The notes: generated from the letters alone by a model not told the origin. Counted from the stretch's first letter, positions 34,204 through 49,706 are shown. The stretch is DNA of 64,000 nucleotides from Pseudarthrobacter siccitolerans (GCF_030823375.1 NZ_JAUSXB010000001.1:3596001-3660000); one strand, 5' to 3'. Translations and numbers: made by a program.

Positions 34204-36285
34204 GTGACGACTAACTCAGGAACCAGGGCCGCATTGGACAATAAGCCGAAGGGCCGCATCACTGACGGCCTGCGGTTTGGACGTTTTCCCATCACCGCCG
34301 TAGAGCCGGTGGTCGAGGGAGGAAAGTTCTCCGCGAAGGCCCTGCCGGGCGAGGGAATAGTCGTTGGAGCCACGGCATTCCGGGAAGGGCATGACCAGCT
34401 TGGGGTCAGCGCCGTGCTCCTGGATCCGGAAGGCAACGAACGCCAGCGCGTGCGGCTCGCAGCCCCCCGAGGGGAACGCGGCATGGGAACGGACCGCTGG
34501 GAAGGCATCCTCACGCCGTCGGACGTTGGCAACTGGTCCTTCGTCATCGAAGCCTGGCACGACCGCTACGGCACCTGGCACCACAACGCCGAGGTGAAGG
34601 TGGCCGCCGGAATTGACGTGGAGCTGATGCTCGCCGAGGGTGCGGCCCTGCTGGGTGAAGCGTCCGAGGACGGCTCCCGCAGCGAGGCGGACAGGGCAAC
34701 GCTGCGCTGGGTCGCCGAGCGGCTGGCCGACGGCTCCCTCAGCCCGGAGGAGCGGCTCGCCGCCGGGTTCAGCCAGGGAGTGGCCGACATCGTGGGGCGC
34801 GAGCCCATCCGCGAACTGGTGACAGTCTCCGAGCAGTTCCCGCTGCTGGTGGAGCGCGACCTCGCCGGCCGCGGCGCCTGGTACGAATTCTTCCCCCGCT
34901 CCGAAGGCGCCGTCCGCGACCACGAAACGGGGACGTGGACCTCCGGCAACTTCCGCACCGCCGCCAACCGCCTTGACGCCGTTGCCGCCATGGGCTTCGA
35001 CGTCCTGTACATGCCGCCCATCCACCCCATCGGCATCCAGCACCGCAAAGGTCCCAATAACACCCTGATCGCCGGTCCCAACGATCCCGGTTCGCCGTGG
35101 GCCATTGGCGCCAAGGAGGGCGGCCACGATGCCATCCATCCGGACCTGGGCACGTTCGAGGACTTTGACGCTTTTGTGGCCCGCGCCAACGAACTCGGCC
35201 TCGAGGTCGCCCTGGACCTGGCGCTGCAGGCCGCACCGGACCACCCCTGGGTGCAGTCGAACCCGGAATGGTTCACCACCCGCGTGGACGGCAGCATTGC
35301 CTATGCCGAAAACCCGCCCAAGAAGTACCAGGATATTTATCCGCTGAATTTCGATAATGATCCGGAAGGCCTCTCCAACGAAATTCTCCGCATTGTCCTG
35401 CTGTGGGTCAGCCACGGGGTCAAGATATTCCGCGTGGATAACCCGCATACCAAACCGGTGTGGTTCTGGGAATGGCTCATCGAACAGGTGAACAAAGAAG
35501 TTCAGGGCGTCGTCTTCCTCGCTGAAGCCTTCACCCGCCCGGCCATGATGCACGCGCTGGGCCGCGCGGGCTTCCAGCAGTCCTACACCTACTTCACCTG
35601 GCGCAATACCAAGAAGGAGATTACGGAGTACTTCACAGAAGTCAGCCATGAGTCGTCAGCCTTCTTCCGGCCCAACTTCTTTGTGAACACCCCGGACATC
35701 CTGACCGAATACCTCCAGTTCGGCGGCCCGGCGGCCTTCAAGATCAGGGCTGCGCTGGCTTCCACGGCAAGCCCGCTGTGGGGCGTGTACGCCGGCTACG
35801 AGCTGTACGAGCACGTGGCCCGGCCGGGCGCCGAGGAGTATATCGACAACGAAAAGTTCGAGTACAAAGCCCGCGACTGGGATGCCGCGGACCGTTCCGG
35901 GCGGACCCTGGCCCCGTACATCACCAGGCTGAACGCCGTGCGGCACGCGCACCCTGCCCTGCAGGACCTGCAGAACCTGACAGTGCATTACAGCACTGAC
36001 GATTCCACCGTTGTCTACTCCAAGCACAAGACGCTCCCCGACGGATCCAAGGACACCATCATTGTGGTGGTGAACATCGATCCCCACGTCACCAAGGAGT
36101 GCAGCGTCTCGCTGGACCTCGCGGCCCTGGAACTGGACCCGGATGACCTCACGGCGAACGGCGGCTTCTATGTGGACGACCTCATTTCCGGGGAAAGCTG
36201 GGAATGGGGCGAGTTCAACTACGTCCGGCTCGACCCGCACATTGAGCCCGCGCACATCCTGAGTGTCAGGAGAGCGCATCAGTGA
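34204..36285 (+). CDS. glgE: Alpha-1,4-glucan:maltose-1-phosphate maltosyltransferase GlgE
   Basis: GH13_3 enzyme that transfers maltose from maltose-1-phosphate to the non-reducing end of alpha-glucan. 693 residues, GTG start. N-terminal beta domain ([21 protein letters not shown], about 20-40) is the GlgE hallmark, followed by a helical insert. Catalytic nucleophile Asp at about 411 ([12 protein letters not shown]) and acid/base Glu at about 440 (FLAEAFTRP) align with M. tuberculosis GlgE. Operon order glgE-treS-pep2/glgB, with a 4-base overlap into treS. It is essential in mycobacteria when substrate accumulates. Confidence 0.95.
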   Translation: MTTNSGTRAALDNKPKGRITDGLRFGRFPITAVEPVVEGGKFSAKALPGEGIVVGATAFREGHDQLGVSAVLLDPEGNERQRVRLAAPRGERGMGTDRWEGILTPSDVGNWSFVIEAWHDRYGTWHHNAEVKVAAGIDVELMLAEGAALLGEASEDGSRSEADRATLRWVAERLADGSLSPEERLAAGFSQGVADIVGREPIRELVTVSEQFPLLVERDLAGRGAWYEFFPRSEGAVRDHETGTWTSGNFRTAANRLDAVAAMGFDVLYMPPIHPIGIQHRKGPNNTLIAGPNDPGSPWAIGAKEGGHDAIHPDLGTFEDFDAFVARANELGLEVALDLALQAAPDHPWVQSNPEWFTTRVDGSIAYAENPPKKYQDIYPLNFDNDPEGLSNEILRIVLLWVSHGVKIFRVDNPHTKPVWFWEWLIEQVNKEVQGVVFLAEAFTRPAMMHALGRAGFQQSYTYFTWRNTKKEITEYFTEVSHESSAFFRPNFFVNTPDILTEYLQFGGPAAFKIRAALASTASPLWGVYAGYELYEHVARPGAEEYIDNEKFEYKARDWDAADRSGRTLAPYITRLNAVRHAHPALQDLQNLTVHYSTDDSTVVYSKHKTLPDGSKDTIIVVVNIDPHVTKECSVSLDLAALELDPDDLTANGGFYVDDLISGESWEWGEFNYVRLDPHIEPAHILSVRRAHQ

Positions 36286-38078
36286 GTTTTAATCCGCAAA
36301 GCTCGGGCCAGCACTTCACGCCGAAGAGCACCTTCGAACTGAATGCGCCAGGCCTGCAGCACGATCCTCTGTGGTACCGGAAGGCCGTTTTCTACGAGGT
36401 CCTCGTCAGAGCTTTTGCGGATTCCAACGGTGACGGCTCCGGAGATTTCTCGGGCCTCATCGACAGGCTTGACTACCTGCAGTGGCTGGGCGTCGACTGC
36501 CTCTGGCTGCCCCCGTTCTTCCAGTCGCCGCTGCGCGACGGCGGCTACGACATTTCCGACTACAACTCGGTGCTGGACGAGTTTGGCACCATCACCGACT
36601 TCAAGCGGCTGGTGGCCGAAGCGCATGCCAGGGGTGTGCGGGTCATCATCGACCTGCCCCTGAACCACACCTCCGACCAGCACCCCTGGTTCCAGGAATC
36701 GCGGAAGGACCCGGACAGCCCGTTCGGCGACTTCTACGTCTGGAGCGACACCGACGAGAAGTACCAGGACGCCCGGATCATCTTCGTGGACACCGAGGAA
36801 TCGAACTGGACCTTCGACCCCATCCGCCGGCAGTTTTTCTGGCACCGGTTCTTCAGCCACCAGCCGGACCTGAATTTTGAGAACCCCAAGGTTATCGAGG
36901 CCCTGTTCGACGTGGTGCGTTTCTGGCTGGACCAGGGGATCGACGGATTCCGCGCGGACGCCATCCCGTACCTCTTTGAGGAGGAGGGCACCAACTGCGA
37001 GAACCTCCCCGCCACCCACGACTTCCTTCGGAAGCTGCGGACCATGGTGGACGAGAGCTACCCCGGGCGCGTCATCATTGCCGAAGCCAACCAGCCGCCC
37101 AACGAGGTGGTGGAGTACTTTGGCACGGAAGAGCAGCCCGAGTGCCATATGGCCTTCCATTTCCCGATCATGCCGCGCCTGTACTACGCCCTCCGGGACC
37201 AGAAGGCAGCGCCCATCATCGAGACGATGCAGGACACGCCGGACATTCCCGAGGGCGCACAGTGGGGCACCTTCCTGCGGAACCACGACGAACTGACCCT
37301 GGAAATGGTCACCGCCGATGAGCGCGCAGCCATGCTGGGCTGGTATGCGCCGGATCCGCGGATGCGGGCCAACATCGGAATCCGCCGCCGGCTCGCGCCC
37401 CTCCTGGACAATTCGCGGGCGGAGATCGAACTGATCAACGCCCTGCTCCTGTCGCTTCCCGGCAGCCCGTTCCTGTACTACGGGGACGAAATCGGCATGG
37501 GGGACAACATCTGGCTTGAGGACCGCGACGCCGTCCGCACACCCATGCAGTGGAACCCCGACCGGAACGCGGGCTTCTCCAACGCAGACCCCGGCAAGCT
37601 GTACCTGCCGGTGATCCAGTCGCTGGTCTATAACTACAACATGGCCAACGTCGAGGCTGAGGCTGCGCACTCGGGCTCCCTGCTCCGCTGGACCCGGCAG
37701 ATCCTCAGCGTCCGCAGGAACCATCCGGCTTTCGGCCTCGGTACTTTCAAGCACGTCGAGGCCGACCATGACGCCGTCGTGGCATACCTCCGGGAGTTGC
37801 CGAACGGCAATTCCGCGGGGGTGGACGGTGAAACAGTCCTGTGTGCCTTCAACCTCTCGCAGCATCCAGTGGCCGCCAGGCTGCGCGTTCCCGACTACGC
37901 CGGGCGCGGCCTTCGGGATGTGTTCGGCGGCCAGCCATTTCCTGGCATCAACGAGGACGGGACGCTGACGCTGACCCTGGGCAGCCACGATTTCTTCTGG
38001 CTGCGCGTCCGGTCGGCAGCGTCCAATCCTTCGTCCCCCTATACGCAGGCAATGCCGATCCTCTCGATTGAGAACTGA
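36282..38078 (+). CDS. treS: Trehalose synthase (maltose alpha-D-glucosyltransferase) TreS
   Basis: Interconverts trehalose and maltose; GH13_16, 598 residues. GTG start at 36282 overlaps the glgE stop by 4 bases, so coupled translation is likely. Barrel motifs: [14 protein letters not shown], nucleophile Asp at about 226 ([16 protein letters not shown]), acid Glu at about 267 (IAEANQ), and [10 protein letters not shown] with the transition-state Asp. It lacks a fused maltokinase at its C-terminus; the kinase is instead fused to GlgB in the next gene, 2 bases after the stop. Confidence 0.95.
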   Translation: MSFNPQSSGQHFTPKSTFELNAPGLQHDPLWYRKAVFYEVLVRAFADSNGDGSGDFSGLIDRLDYLQWLGVDCLWLPPFFQSPLRDGGYDISDYNSVLDEFGTITDFKRLVAEAHARGVRVIIDLPLNHTSDQHPWFQESRKDPDSPFGDFYVWSDTDEKYQDARIIFVDTEESNWTFDPIRRQFFWHRFFSHQPDLNFENPKVIEALFDVVRFWLDQGIDGFRADAIPYLFEEEGTNCENLPATHDFLRKLRTMVDESYPGRVIIAEANQPPNEVVEYFGTEEQPECHMAFHFPIMPRLYYALRDQKAAPIIETMQDTPDIPEGAQWGTFLRNHDELTLEMVTADERAAMLGWYAPDPRMRANIGIRRRLAPLLDNSRAEIELINALLLSLPGSPFLYYGDEIGMGDNIWLEDRDAVRTPMQWNPDRNAGFSNADPGKLYLPVIQSLVYNYNMANVEAEAAHSGSLLRWTRQILSVRRNHPAFGLGTFKHVEADHDAVVAYLRELPNGNSAGVDGETVLCAFNLSQHPVAARLRVPDYAGRGLRDVFGGQPFPGINEDGTLTLTLGSHDFFWLRVRSAASNPSSPYTQAMPILSIEN

Positions 38079-38079
38079 C

Positions 38080-41000
38080 ATGAACCAGCCCATCCTTACT
38101 CCCGCCCTGACCGCGCTGCTTCAGGAATGGCTTCCGAGGCAACGCTGGTTCCCCGTCAAGACACCCGGCTTCGAGGTGGCCCAGGCGGGCAGCCTGGGGC
38201 TGGAGGATCCTTCCGGCCATGCGGCGCTCGCAGTGTTCCTGCTGAAGGTCACCACCAAGGGGGCCGACGGCGGCCGGCGCACCGAAGTGGTGCAGGTCCC
38301 CTTGAGTTTCCGGCCGGCACCGGCGGCGGGCATGGAACGGGCGCTCATCGGTGAAGCCGCGGGAACGGATCCTTCCAGGCCCTGGATCTACGACGCAGTG
38401 CACGATCCGGACTTTGTGGGGGCGTGGCTTGAACTGATGCGCGGCGGGGAGAAAGCGCCCAGCGGCACGGCCGCCGGGTTCCGCAGTCCGGGGGACCACA
38501 AGCTGCCCACCGCCCGGGGCGTGGTCAAAGTCCTTTCGGGGGAGCAGTCCAACACTTCAGTGATCGTGGACGACGGCGAAGCTGCCACTATCGTGAAGTT
38601 CTTCCGCGTCCTGTCAGAAGGGACCAACCCCGAAGTCGAGGTGGGGGCCGCCCTCACCTCTGCGGGTACTGCTGAAGTCCCGGCCACCCTCGGCTGGGTC
38701 CGCGGCGAGTGGCTGGCGCAGGGCGTCCCTTCCCCGGATGGGACTGCTACGGGTTCCCGGCACGCGGAGGGGGAGTTGGCCGTAGCGCATGAGTTCCTGG
38801 CCGGCGGGCTTGATGCCTGGCGCCTTGCTGTTGATGCGGCGCGGTCCGGAATCGACTTTACGGCGGAGGCGCGCGCCCTCGGCGCCGCCACCGCAACGGT
38901 GCACCGCCGGCTGGCCGAAGCACTTGGCCAATCCAAGGAGGCCGAGCCCGGCAAGGTGATCGCGCCGGGAGTAGCCCAGCGGGTCCGGCAGGCCTGGGCG
39001 GAAGCCGCCTCCGCCGTCGGGCCTTACGACGCAGCCCTGGACAACCTGCTGGACGGGCTCGACGGCGTCCCTGCAGGTCCGCTGCAGCGGATCCACGGAG
39101 ACCTCCACCTGGGCCAGATCCTCCAGGTGCCCGGGCAGGCCGGACAACCGCCCCGGTGGGCAATCCTCGACTTTGAAGGCGAACCGCTGCGTCCCATCGC
39201 CGAACGGAATTTCCCCGACGTTCCCCTCCGCGACGTGGTGGGGATGCTGCGGTCCTTCGACTATGCGGCAGGGGCCGCGCAGCGCGAGCAGGAAGGCGCG
39301 CAGGTGCCCGCCTCCTGGGTTGACGAGTGCGCCGCCGCGTTCCTTGCCGGCTATGCGGAGGTCACGCCCGGCACCGTGGACAAGGACTCGCCCCTCTTTG
39401 TGGCATTGTGGCTGGACAAGGCACTCTACGAAGTAGTTTATGAAATGCGTAACAGGCCCGACTGGCTGGCGATCCCCGTGAACGCCGCCAGGCGGCTCCT
39501 CAGCGGTAACGGCGCCGGCGACCAGGCCGGGGCAGCATCGGAAGGTAACGAAATGACAGGCTCAGCACGAACCGACCATCCGGGGGTGCCGCTGCATGTG
39601 GATGCAGGCATCCTTGGCAGGATCGCGAACGGCGAACACCACGCCCCCCACTCCGTCCTTGGCGCGCACCTCGACGACTACGGCCACGTCACCATCCGTA
39701 CCGTGAAGCATTTGGCCGAGTCCGTCACCGTGATCACCGCCGCGGGTGAAATTCCGATGGAACATGAGGCCCACGGTGTCTGGGTGGCCGTGATGGAGCC
39801 CCTGCAGCAGGGCCACGTCCCGGACTACCGCCTTGCCGTCACCTACCCGGGTGCCGAACCCGTCACCGTGGACGAGCCGTACCGGTACCTGCCCACCGTG
39901 GGTGAAGTGGACCTTCACCTCATCGGCGAAGGCCGGCACGAGAAGCTGTGGCAGGTGCTGGGCGCGCACGTCCAGCACTACAAGTCCTCACTCGGCGACG
40001 TGGACGGCGTGTCCTTTGCCGTCTGGGCGCCCAACGCCCAGGCCGTGCGGATCAAGGGCGATTTCAACGCCTGGGACGGGCGCGAGAATTCGCTCCGCTC
40101 CCTCGGCTCCTCCGGGGTCTGGGAAATCTTCATTCCCGGTGTAACAGCGGGGGCGTGCTACAAATTCGAGATCCGCACCAGGTCCGGCTACTGGGTGGAA
40201 AAAGCCGATCCTCTCGCCTTCGGAACCGAGGTCCCGCCGCTGACGGCCTCGCGGGTTGTGGAGCCCTCGTACGCCTTCAAGGACGACGAGTGGATGGAGG
40301 CCCGGGCCAAGCGGGATCCGCACAACTCGGCCATGAGCGTCTACGAAGTGCACCTCGGTTCCTGGCGCCTGGGGCTGGGCTACAAGGAACTGGCCAAGGA
40401 ACTGGTGGACTACGTCAAGTGGCTGGGGTTCACCCACGTGGAGTTCATGCCGGTGGCAGAGCACCCCTTCGGCGGCTCGTGGGGCTACCAGGTCACCTCG
40501 TACTTCGCACCCACCTCCCGGTTCGGCCACCCGGACGAATTCCGGTTCCTGGTGGACGCACTCCACCAGGCCGGGATCGGTGTCCTGCTGGACTGGGTGC
40601 CCGCGCACTTCCCGAAGGACGCCTGGGCCCTGGCCCAGTTCGACGGCGAGCCACTCTATGAGCATGCAGATCCTTCCCTGGGTGAACACCCGGACTGGGG
40701 CACGCTGATCTTCGACTTCGGCCGGACCGAGGTCCGCAACTTCCTCGTGGCCAACGCGCTGTACTGGCTGGAGGAGTTCCACATCGACGGCCTGCGCGTG
40801 GATGCGGTAGCTTCCATGCTCTACCTGGACTACTCCCGTGAGGAGGGGCAGTGGCGGCCCAACCGCTTCGGCGGCCGGGAGAACCTGGAAGCGATCTCCT
40901 TCCTCCAGGAAGTGAACGCTACCGTGTACAAGACGCACCCCGGAGCGGTGATGATCGCGGAAGAATCCACGGCTTTCCCGGGCGTGACTGCTCCCACCGC

Positions 41001-41778
41001 GCACGGCGGCCTGGGGTTCGGCCTGAAGTGGAACATGGGCTGGATGCACGACTCCCTCAAGTACGCCTCCGAGGACCCGGTCAACCGCAAGTGGCACCAC
41101 GGCACCGTCACGTTCTCCCTGGTCTACGCCTTCACGGAGAACTTCCTGCTGCCCATCAGCCACGATGAGGTAGTCCACGGCAAGGGCTCCATGCTCCGGA
41201 AGATGCCCGGCGACCGTTGGCAGCAACTGGCCAACCTGCGCGCCTTCCTGGCATACCAGTGGGCCCACCCCGGCAAGCAGCTCATTTTCATGGGCACGGA
41301 ATTCGGGCAGGAAGCGGAATGGTCCGAACAGCACGGGCTCGACTGGTGGCTTGCGGATATTCCGGCCCACAAGGGAATCCAGCTGCTGACCAAGGACCTC
41401 AACGAGCTCTACGCCTCCACGCCGGCGCTCTACAGCCGCGATAACGAACCGGGCGGCTTCCAGTGGATCAACGGGGGAGACGCGGACCGCAACGTCCTGT
41501 CGTTCCTCCGCTGGGACAAGGAGGGCAACCCCCTGGTCTGTGCCATCAACTTCTCCGGCGCACCGCATGCCGGCTACACACTCGGAGTCCCGGAGGCCGG
41601 TGCCTGGACTGAGGTGCTTAACACCGATGCCACCACCTACGGCGGATCCGGTGTGCTCAACAACGGTGAACTGAAGGCGACCGGGGAGGGGCAGGACGGA
41701 CAGCCGGCCACGCTGAGCGTCACCTTGCCGCCGCTGGGTGCTGCGTACTTCAAGCCGGCGGCGCCGACCGCCGGCTGA
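38080..41778 (+). CDS. Fused maltokinase (Pep2) - 1,4-alpha-glucan branching enzyme (GlgB)
   Basis: One polypeptide of 1232 residues with two enzymes. Residues about 1-480: maltokinase with the N-terminal cap (LTPALTALLQEWLPRQRWF), ATP-binding LSGEQSNTSVIV, catalytic HGDLHLGQ (about 338-345) and metal Asp in LDFEGEP (about 364). It makes maltose-1-phosphate for GlgE. Residues about 492-1232: GlgB with CBM48 (about 590-690) and a GH13 barrel with nucleophile Asp at about 907 (GLRVDAVASM), acid Glu at about 960 (MIAEES) and SHDEVVHGKGSM. Met492 is preceded by GGAAGG, so free GlgB (741 residues, normal length) may also be made. Last gene of the operon. Confidence 0.93.
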   Translation: MNQPILTPALTALLQEWLPRQRWFPVKTPGFEVAQAGSLGLEDPSGHAALAVFLLKVTTKGADGGRRTEVVQVPLSFRPAPAAGMERALIGEAAGTDPSRPWIYDAVHDPDFVGAWLELMRGGEKAPSGTAAGFRSPGDHKLPTARGVVKVLSGEQSNTSVIVDDGEAATIVKFFRVLSEGTNPEVEVGAALTSAGTAEVPATLGWVRGEWLAQGVPSPDGTATGSRHAEGELAVAHEFLAGGLDAWRLAVDAARSGIDFTAEARALGAATATVHRRLAEALGQSKEAEPGKVIAPGVAQRVRQAWAEAASAVGPYDAALDNLLDGLDGVPAGPLQRIHGDLHLGQILQVPGQAGQPPRWAILDFEGEPLRPIAERNFPDVPLRDVVGMLRSFDYAAGAAQREQEGAQVPASWVDECAAAFLAGYAEVTPGTVDKDSPLFVALWLDKALYEVVYEMRNRPDWLAIPVNAARRLLSGNGAGDQAGAASEGNEMTGSARTDHPGVPLHVDAGILGRIANGEHHAPHSVLGAHLDDYGHVTIRTVKHLAESVTVITAAGEIPMEHEAHGVWVAVMEPLQQGHVPDYRLAVTYPGAEPVTVDEPYRYLPTVGEVDLHLIGEGRHEKLWQVLGAHVQHYKSSLGDVDGVSFAVWAPNAQAVRIKGDFNAWDGRENSLRSLGSSGVWEIFIPGVTAGACYKFEIRTRSGYWVEKADPLAFGTEVPPLTASRVVEPSYAFKDDEWMEARAKRDPHNSAMSVYEVHLGSWRLGLGYKELAKELVDYVKWLGFTHVEFMPVAEHPFGGSWGYQVTSYFAPTSRFGHPDEFRFLVDALHQAGIGVLLDWVPAHFPKDAWALAQFDGEPLYEHADPSLGEHPDWGTLIFDFGRTEVRNFLVANALYWLEEFHIDGLRVDAVASMLYLDYSREEGQWRPNRFGGRENLEAISFLQEVNATVYKTHPGAVMIAEESTAFPGVTAPTAHGGLGFGLKWNMGWMHDSLKYASEDPVNRKWHHGTVTFSLVYAFTENFLLPISHDEVVHGKGSMLRKMPGDRWQQLANLRAFLAYQWAHPGKQLIFMGTEFGQEAEWSEQHGLDWWLADIPAHKGIQLLTKDLNELYASTPALYSRDNEPGGFQWINGGDADRNVLSFLRWDKEGNPLVCAINFSGAPHAGYTLGVPEAGAWTEVLNTDATTYGGSGVLNNGELKATGEGQDGQPATLSVTLPPLGAAYFKPAAPTAG

Positions 41779-41803
41779 CCCTCGGTTTATTTGTGCCGGA
41801 AGG

Positions 41804-41834
41804 GCCCGGGATCCTTGTGATTCCGGGCTTTTTC
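41804..41834 (+). terminator. Terminator of the glgE-treS-pep2/glgB operon
   Basis: Stem GCCCGGGATC / GATTCCGGGC (one wobble pair), loop CTTGT, then TTTTT; 26 bases after the stop codon. Confidence 0.85.
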
Positions 41835-41876
41835 GTGGCCAGATACCCTACCCAGAGGCGCTGCGGGCAGGGCCGG

Positions 41877-41906
41877 TTGGCCATCCCGGAAGAGTGGTGG
41901 TAGAGT
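41877..41906 (+). promoter_or_regulatory. Candidate rrn promoter
   Basis: TTGGCC (41877-41882) and TAGAGT (41901-41906), 18 bases apart, about 340 bases upstream of 16S. The -10 resembles the actinobacterial housekeeping TANNNT and the region beyond is A/T-rich. Other promoters in the leader cannot be excluded. Confidence 0.45.
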
Positions 41907-42073
41907 TTATTTCCGCGCTGCTCCACGGAGTCAGACGGAAAAACCGACCCTCAAACCTCAAGTTGATGAGGGTCGCGGAGGCCGGTTTGACAAGTGAGAA
42001 GCCAGCCGGTAAGTTTGAAAAGTTGCTCCGGAGCGATCCTGAATGTTTGGTTTGGGTGGTGTCGGGTGTGTCT

Positions 42074-42095
42074 GTTGTTTGAGAACTCAATAGTG
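42074..42095 (+). promoter_or_regulatory. rrn leader motif (antitermination / 16S processing)
   Basis: GTTGTTTGAGAACTCAATAG is the common actinobacterial rrn leader element that carries boxA-like antitermination sequence. A near-copy is found in the 16S-23S spacer at 44137-44157. The 340-base leader (about 41907-42246) contains no gene. Confidence 0.7.
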
Positions 42096-42246
42096 TGCCA
42101 AGTTTGTTGATACCGATTTTTTATTAAATTGGTTGGATTTGCCGGGCTGCCCGCCCCTGTGGGTGGTCTGGTTTTTACAGCTGGTTTCAAATTTTGTGCA
42201 GCTTTTGGTCCCGTTTTCCCGGGGCTGGGGGTTGTGTCTGTTTTTC

Positions 42247-47437
<5,191 letters not shown>

Positions 47438-47504
47438 ACACCATCCACCGTGAACGGACTCTTCAAAGACGTTCACACCAGGTGATGGTAAAAAGAAACA
47501 AGAC

Positions 47505-47536
47505 TGCTTGCGTCCACTATGTGGTTCCCAAACAAC
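47505..47536 (+). other. 3' arm of the 23S processing stem
   Basis: GCTTGCGTCCACTATG and the following bases are the near-perfect reverse complement of the spacer segment 44137-44167. The pair encloses the 23S gene and is an expected RNase III substrate. The rest of the 233-base 23S-5S spacer holds nothing else recognisable. Confidence 0.8.
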
Positions 47537-47670
47537 AAACCAAACCAATGGTTTCGTTGCCACAGGAACACACAATTGAATAACAACACCACTGCTGCAT
47601 CACTGCAGAACATGTTGTAACCACAGATTTCCCACACCACCCCGCAAAGGGTGTGTGACGGGTAGAAGGG

Positions 47671-47787
47671 TTACGGCGGTCATAGCGTGGGGGAAACGCC
47701 CGGTCCCATTCCGAACCCGGAAGCTAAGACCCACAGCGCCGATGGTACTGCACCCGGGAGGGTGTGGGAGAGTAGGTCACCGCCGGA
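47671..47787 (+). rRNA. rrf: 5S ribosomal RNA
   Basis: About 117 bases, starting TTACGGCGGTCATAGCG and ending GGTCACCGCCGGA, whose ends pair. The conserved loop CCCATTCCGAACCCGGAAGC is present. It is followed by the operon terminator. Confidence 0.96.
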
Positions 47788-47796
47788 CATAAATTA

Positions 47797-47841
47797 AAGA
47801 GTAGGGCCCTGACAAACGACGTCAGGGCCCTACTCTGCTTT
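47797..47841 (+). terminator. rrn operon terminator
   Basis: Perfect 16-bp stem AGAGTAGGGCCCTGAC / GTCAGGGCCCTACTCT (47798-47813 and 47821-47836), loop AAACGAC, then GCTTTA. Confidence 0.93.
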
Positions 47842-47860
47842 AACCCCCCAAACCACCAAC

Positions 47861-48114
47861 ACGCCCCATCACCTCCCGCACCCATCCAGGGAACGCCCCA
47901 TCACCTCCCGCACCGATCCGCGAAACCCTCCACCACGTCCCGCGCCACATCCCGGAACGCCCCATCAGCTCCCGAGCCCACCGGGCGAACGCACTATCAC
48001 CAGGGGGAGCAGCGCCGCCGTCGAACTCCTGGAAGTGATGGGGCGTTGGGTCGGAGCCTGCAGGACGTGATGGCGCGTCGCCTCAAAAGCTGCAGGACGT
48101 GATGGAGCGTTGTG
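47861..48114. repeat. Cluster of REP-like repeats after rrn
   Basis: About eight copies of a 20-base motif. Core: ACGCCCCATCACCTCCCGCA. Five are in plus orientation (near 47861, 47892, 47923, 47956, 47988) and three inverted (near 48027, 48058, 48089), so the two sets can pair. Two are exact and the rest vary. The cluster fills the gap before the SRPBCC gene. It looks like a mobile-free interspersed repeat family of the genome. Confidence 0.75.
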
Positions 48115-48145
48115 GGAAGGGGCTGCACGGGTAGAGTTGGGCACC

Positions 48146-48661
48146 ATGAACAGCCTCTTCAGCCACGGTGCCGAGCCCTTCGGAAGCGACGATCAAGCGC
48201 CCGCCGGGCTCCTCGAACCGGTGGTCAACACAGTGATCGTGCCCGGGTCCGTTGCCCACGCCTTCGCCGGGTTTACCGACCATACGCACCTCTGGTGGCC
48301 CCTGGAGTCATTTGGCATCTACGGCGCCGGTTCGTATGTTGAGTTTGAGGAAAACCTCATCCTGGAGACGGCGGACGACGGCCGGACCAGCACCTGGGGA
48401 ACACTCGACGACTGGCAGCCGCCATTGTCGTTCCACGCGACCTGGCACCCGGGCTCCACGGCGCTCTGGTCAACCGAGCTGCGGGTGGCCTTCCGCGCGG
48501 TAGGGGAGGGCACGGAGGTGCGTGTCTTCCACGACGGCTGGGAGGGGGCCGAGAACCCCGGCGCGGAGCGTCAACGGTACGTGGAGGCGTGGCCCGATAT
48601 TCTCGCCAGGTATGCCCGCTTTATGGGCGCCCCGGATGCAGGCGGGAGTGAGGGCCGCTAA
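48146..48661 (+). CDS. SRPBCC / AHSA1-like domain protein
   Basis: Cytosolic protein of 171 residues with the helix-grip (Bet v1-like) fold. It has the initial strand VVNTVIVPGSVAHAFAGFTD, the Trp pair HLWWPLESFGIYG, then paired strands (SYVEFEENLILETA, RTSTWGTLDDWQPP, LRVAFRAVGEGTEVRVFHDGW) and the final helix RYVEAWPDILARYARFM. The fold binds hydrophobic ligands or, in AHSA1, Hsp90; no specific ligand is suggested. ATG 48146 is the family-like start. Its stop overlaps that of the convergent lacI gene by 4 bases. Confidence 0.8.
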   Translation: MNSLFSHGAEPFGSDDQAPAGLLEPVVNTVIVPGSVAHAFAGFTDHTHLWWPLESFGIYGAGSYVEFEENLILETADDGRTSTWGTLDDWQPPLSFHATWHPGSTALWSTELRVAFRAVGEGTEVRVFHDGWEGAENPGAERQRYVEAWPDILARYARFMGAPDAGGSEGR

Positions 48662-49704
48662 CGGCCGCGCGGGGCCCGGGGGACGGCTGTACTTGTCCTG
48701 ATCACAAACTCCGTGGGGAACTCCTGGTCGGCTTCCTGCGGGATGGATCCATCGGCGGCATCCTTCGTGCCGGCCTCGAGCAGCTGCAGCGCAGTGGCAG
48801 CCGCCAGAACGCCCTGCCTGCGGGGAGCCTGGTCTACCGTGGTCAAGCCGAACGTCTCGCCTAGCTCGTGCCCGTCCATTCCCACCACCGAGAGATCCTG
48901 CGGTACCTGCAGCCCGAAGTCCCGGGCCGCGAGGATGGTGCCAACTGCCATTTCGTCCGAGGCCGCGAAGACAGCGGTTGGCCGTTCTGCGGCGCTGCCC
49001 AAAAGGCGGCGAGCCGCGGAGTACGCGCCCTGGACGGTGAAATCCGCACTGATCTGCCATTCCGGCCGGATCTCCAAACCGGCCGCCGTCATGGCCTTCT
49101 GATAACCGCCCTGGCGGATGCCGGGCAGCTTGAAGTCCTGGTTCAGGGCCGCATCACCGGTGACATGGGCTATCTGCGTATGTCCAAGCCGGATCAGGTG
49201 GTCAGTGGCCATCCGGGCGAGCCGTTCGTCGTCGATCCTGATGGTGGAAGCCCCCGGCAGGGTGCCGCCGATACCCACGATGGGACGGTGGACAGCCAGC
49301 AGCTGCTGGATTTCGGCGTCACTCAGGACCAGGGCCACTGCGATGACCGCGTCCAGGCGCTTCCGGAGGAGGAAATCGTTCAGCACGCTGCGGCGGCGCT
49401 CGGGCTGGTCGCCTACGTTGTACAGCGTCAGGTCGTAGCCGGCATCCAGCAGCGTCTCAGACACACCCTCCAGAACGGAGGAGAAGTACCAGCGGTGGAT
49501 GGACGGTACCACCAGGCCGATGTTGTGGTTCCGGCCGGAAGCAAGGCTGGAGGCATGGTAGGACGGGACGAACCCCAGTTCCCCCGCCGCCTCCAGCGCC
49601 AGCTTCTTGCTCTTCGCAGAGACATTGGACTTTCCGCTCAGCGCCCGCGAGACAGTGGCGATGGATAGCCCGGCCCTGTCTGCGACGTCCTTGATGCCCG
49701 CCAT
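48658..49704 (-). CDS. LacI family transcriptional regulator
   Basis: Sugar-responsive repressor of 348 residues. N-terminal HTH with hinge (MAGIKDVADRAGLSIATVSRA, about 1-21, then ALSGKSNVSAKSKK), followed by a periplasmic-binding-like ligand domain (about 60-340) with IGLVVPSIHRWYFSSVLEG. ATG 49704 lies 2 bases beyond the GH13 stop and has GGGTGAG just upstream, so the two genes share a transcript. It most likely controls the GH13 gene through the operators at 51449 and 51516, responding to a glucoside or maltose-type inducer. Confidence 0.93.
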   Translation of the reverse strand: MAGIKDVADRAGLSIATVSRALSGKSNVSAKSKKLALEAAGELGFVPSYHASSLASGRNHNIGLVVPSIHRWYFSSVLEGVSETLLDAGYDLTLYNVGDQPERRRSVLNDFLLRKRLDAVIAVALVLSDAEIQQLLAVHRPIVGIGGTLPGASTIRIDDERLARMATDHLIRLGHTQIAHVTGDAALNQDFKLPGIRQGGYQKAMTAAGLEIRPEWQISADFTVQGAYSAARRLLGSAAERPTAVFAASDEMAVGTILAARDFGLQVPQDLSVVGMDGHELGETFGLTTVDQAPRRQGVLAAATALQLLEAGTKDAADGSIPQEADQEFPTEFVIRTSTAVPRAPRGR

Positions 49705-49706
49705 GC

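Noticed and set aside
36279..38093. A 604-codon open frame opposite treS
   Set aside because: Same reason: the plus strand encodes TreS with all catalytic residues, and the antisense product is Val/Gly/Arg-rich without a domain.
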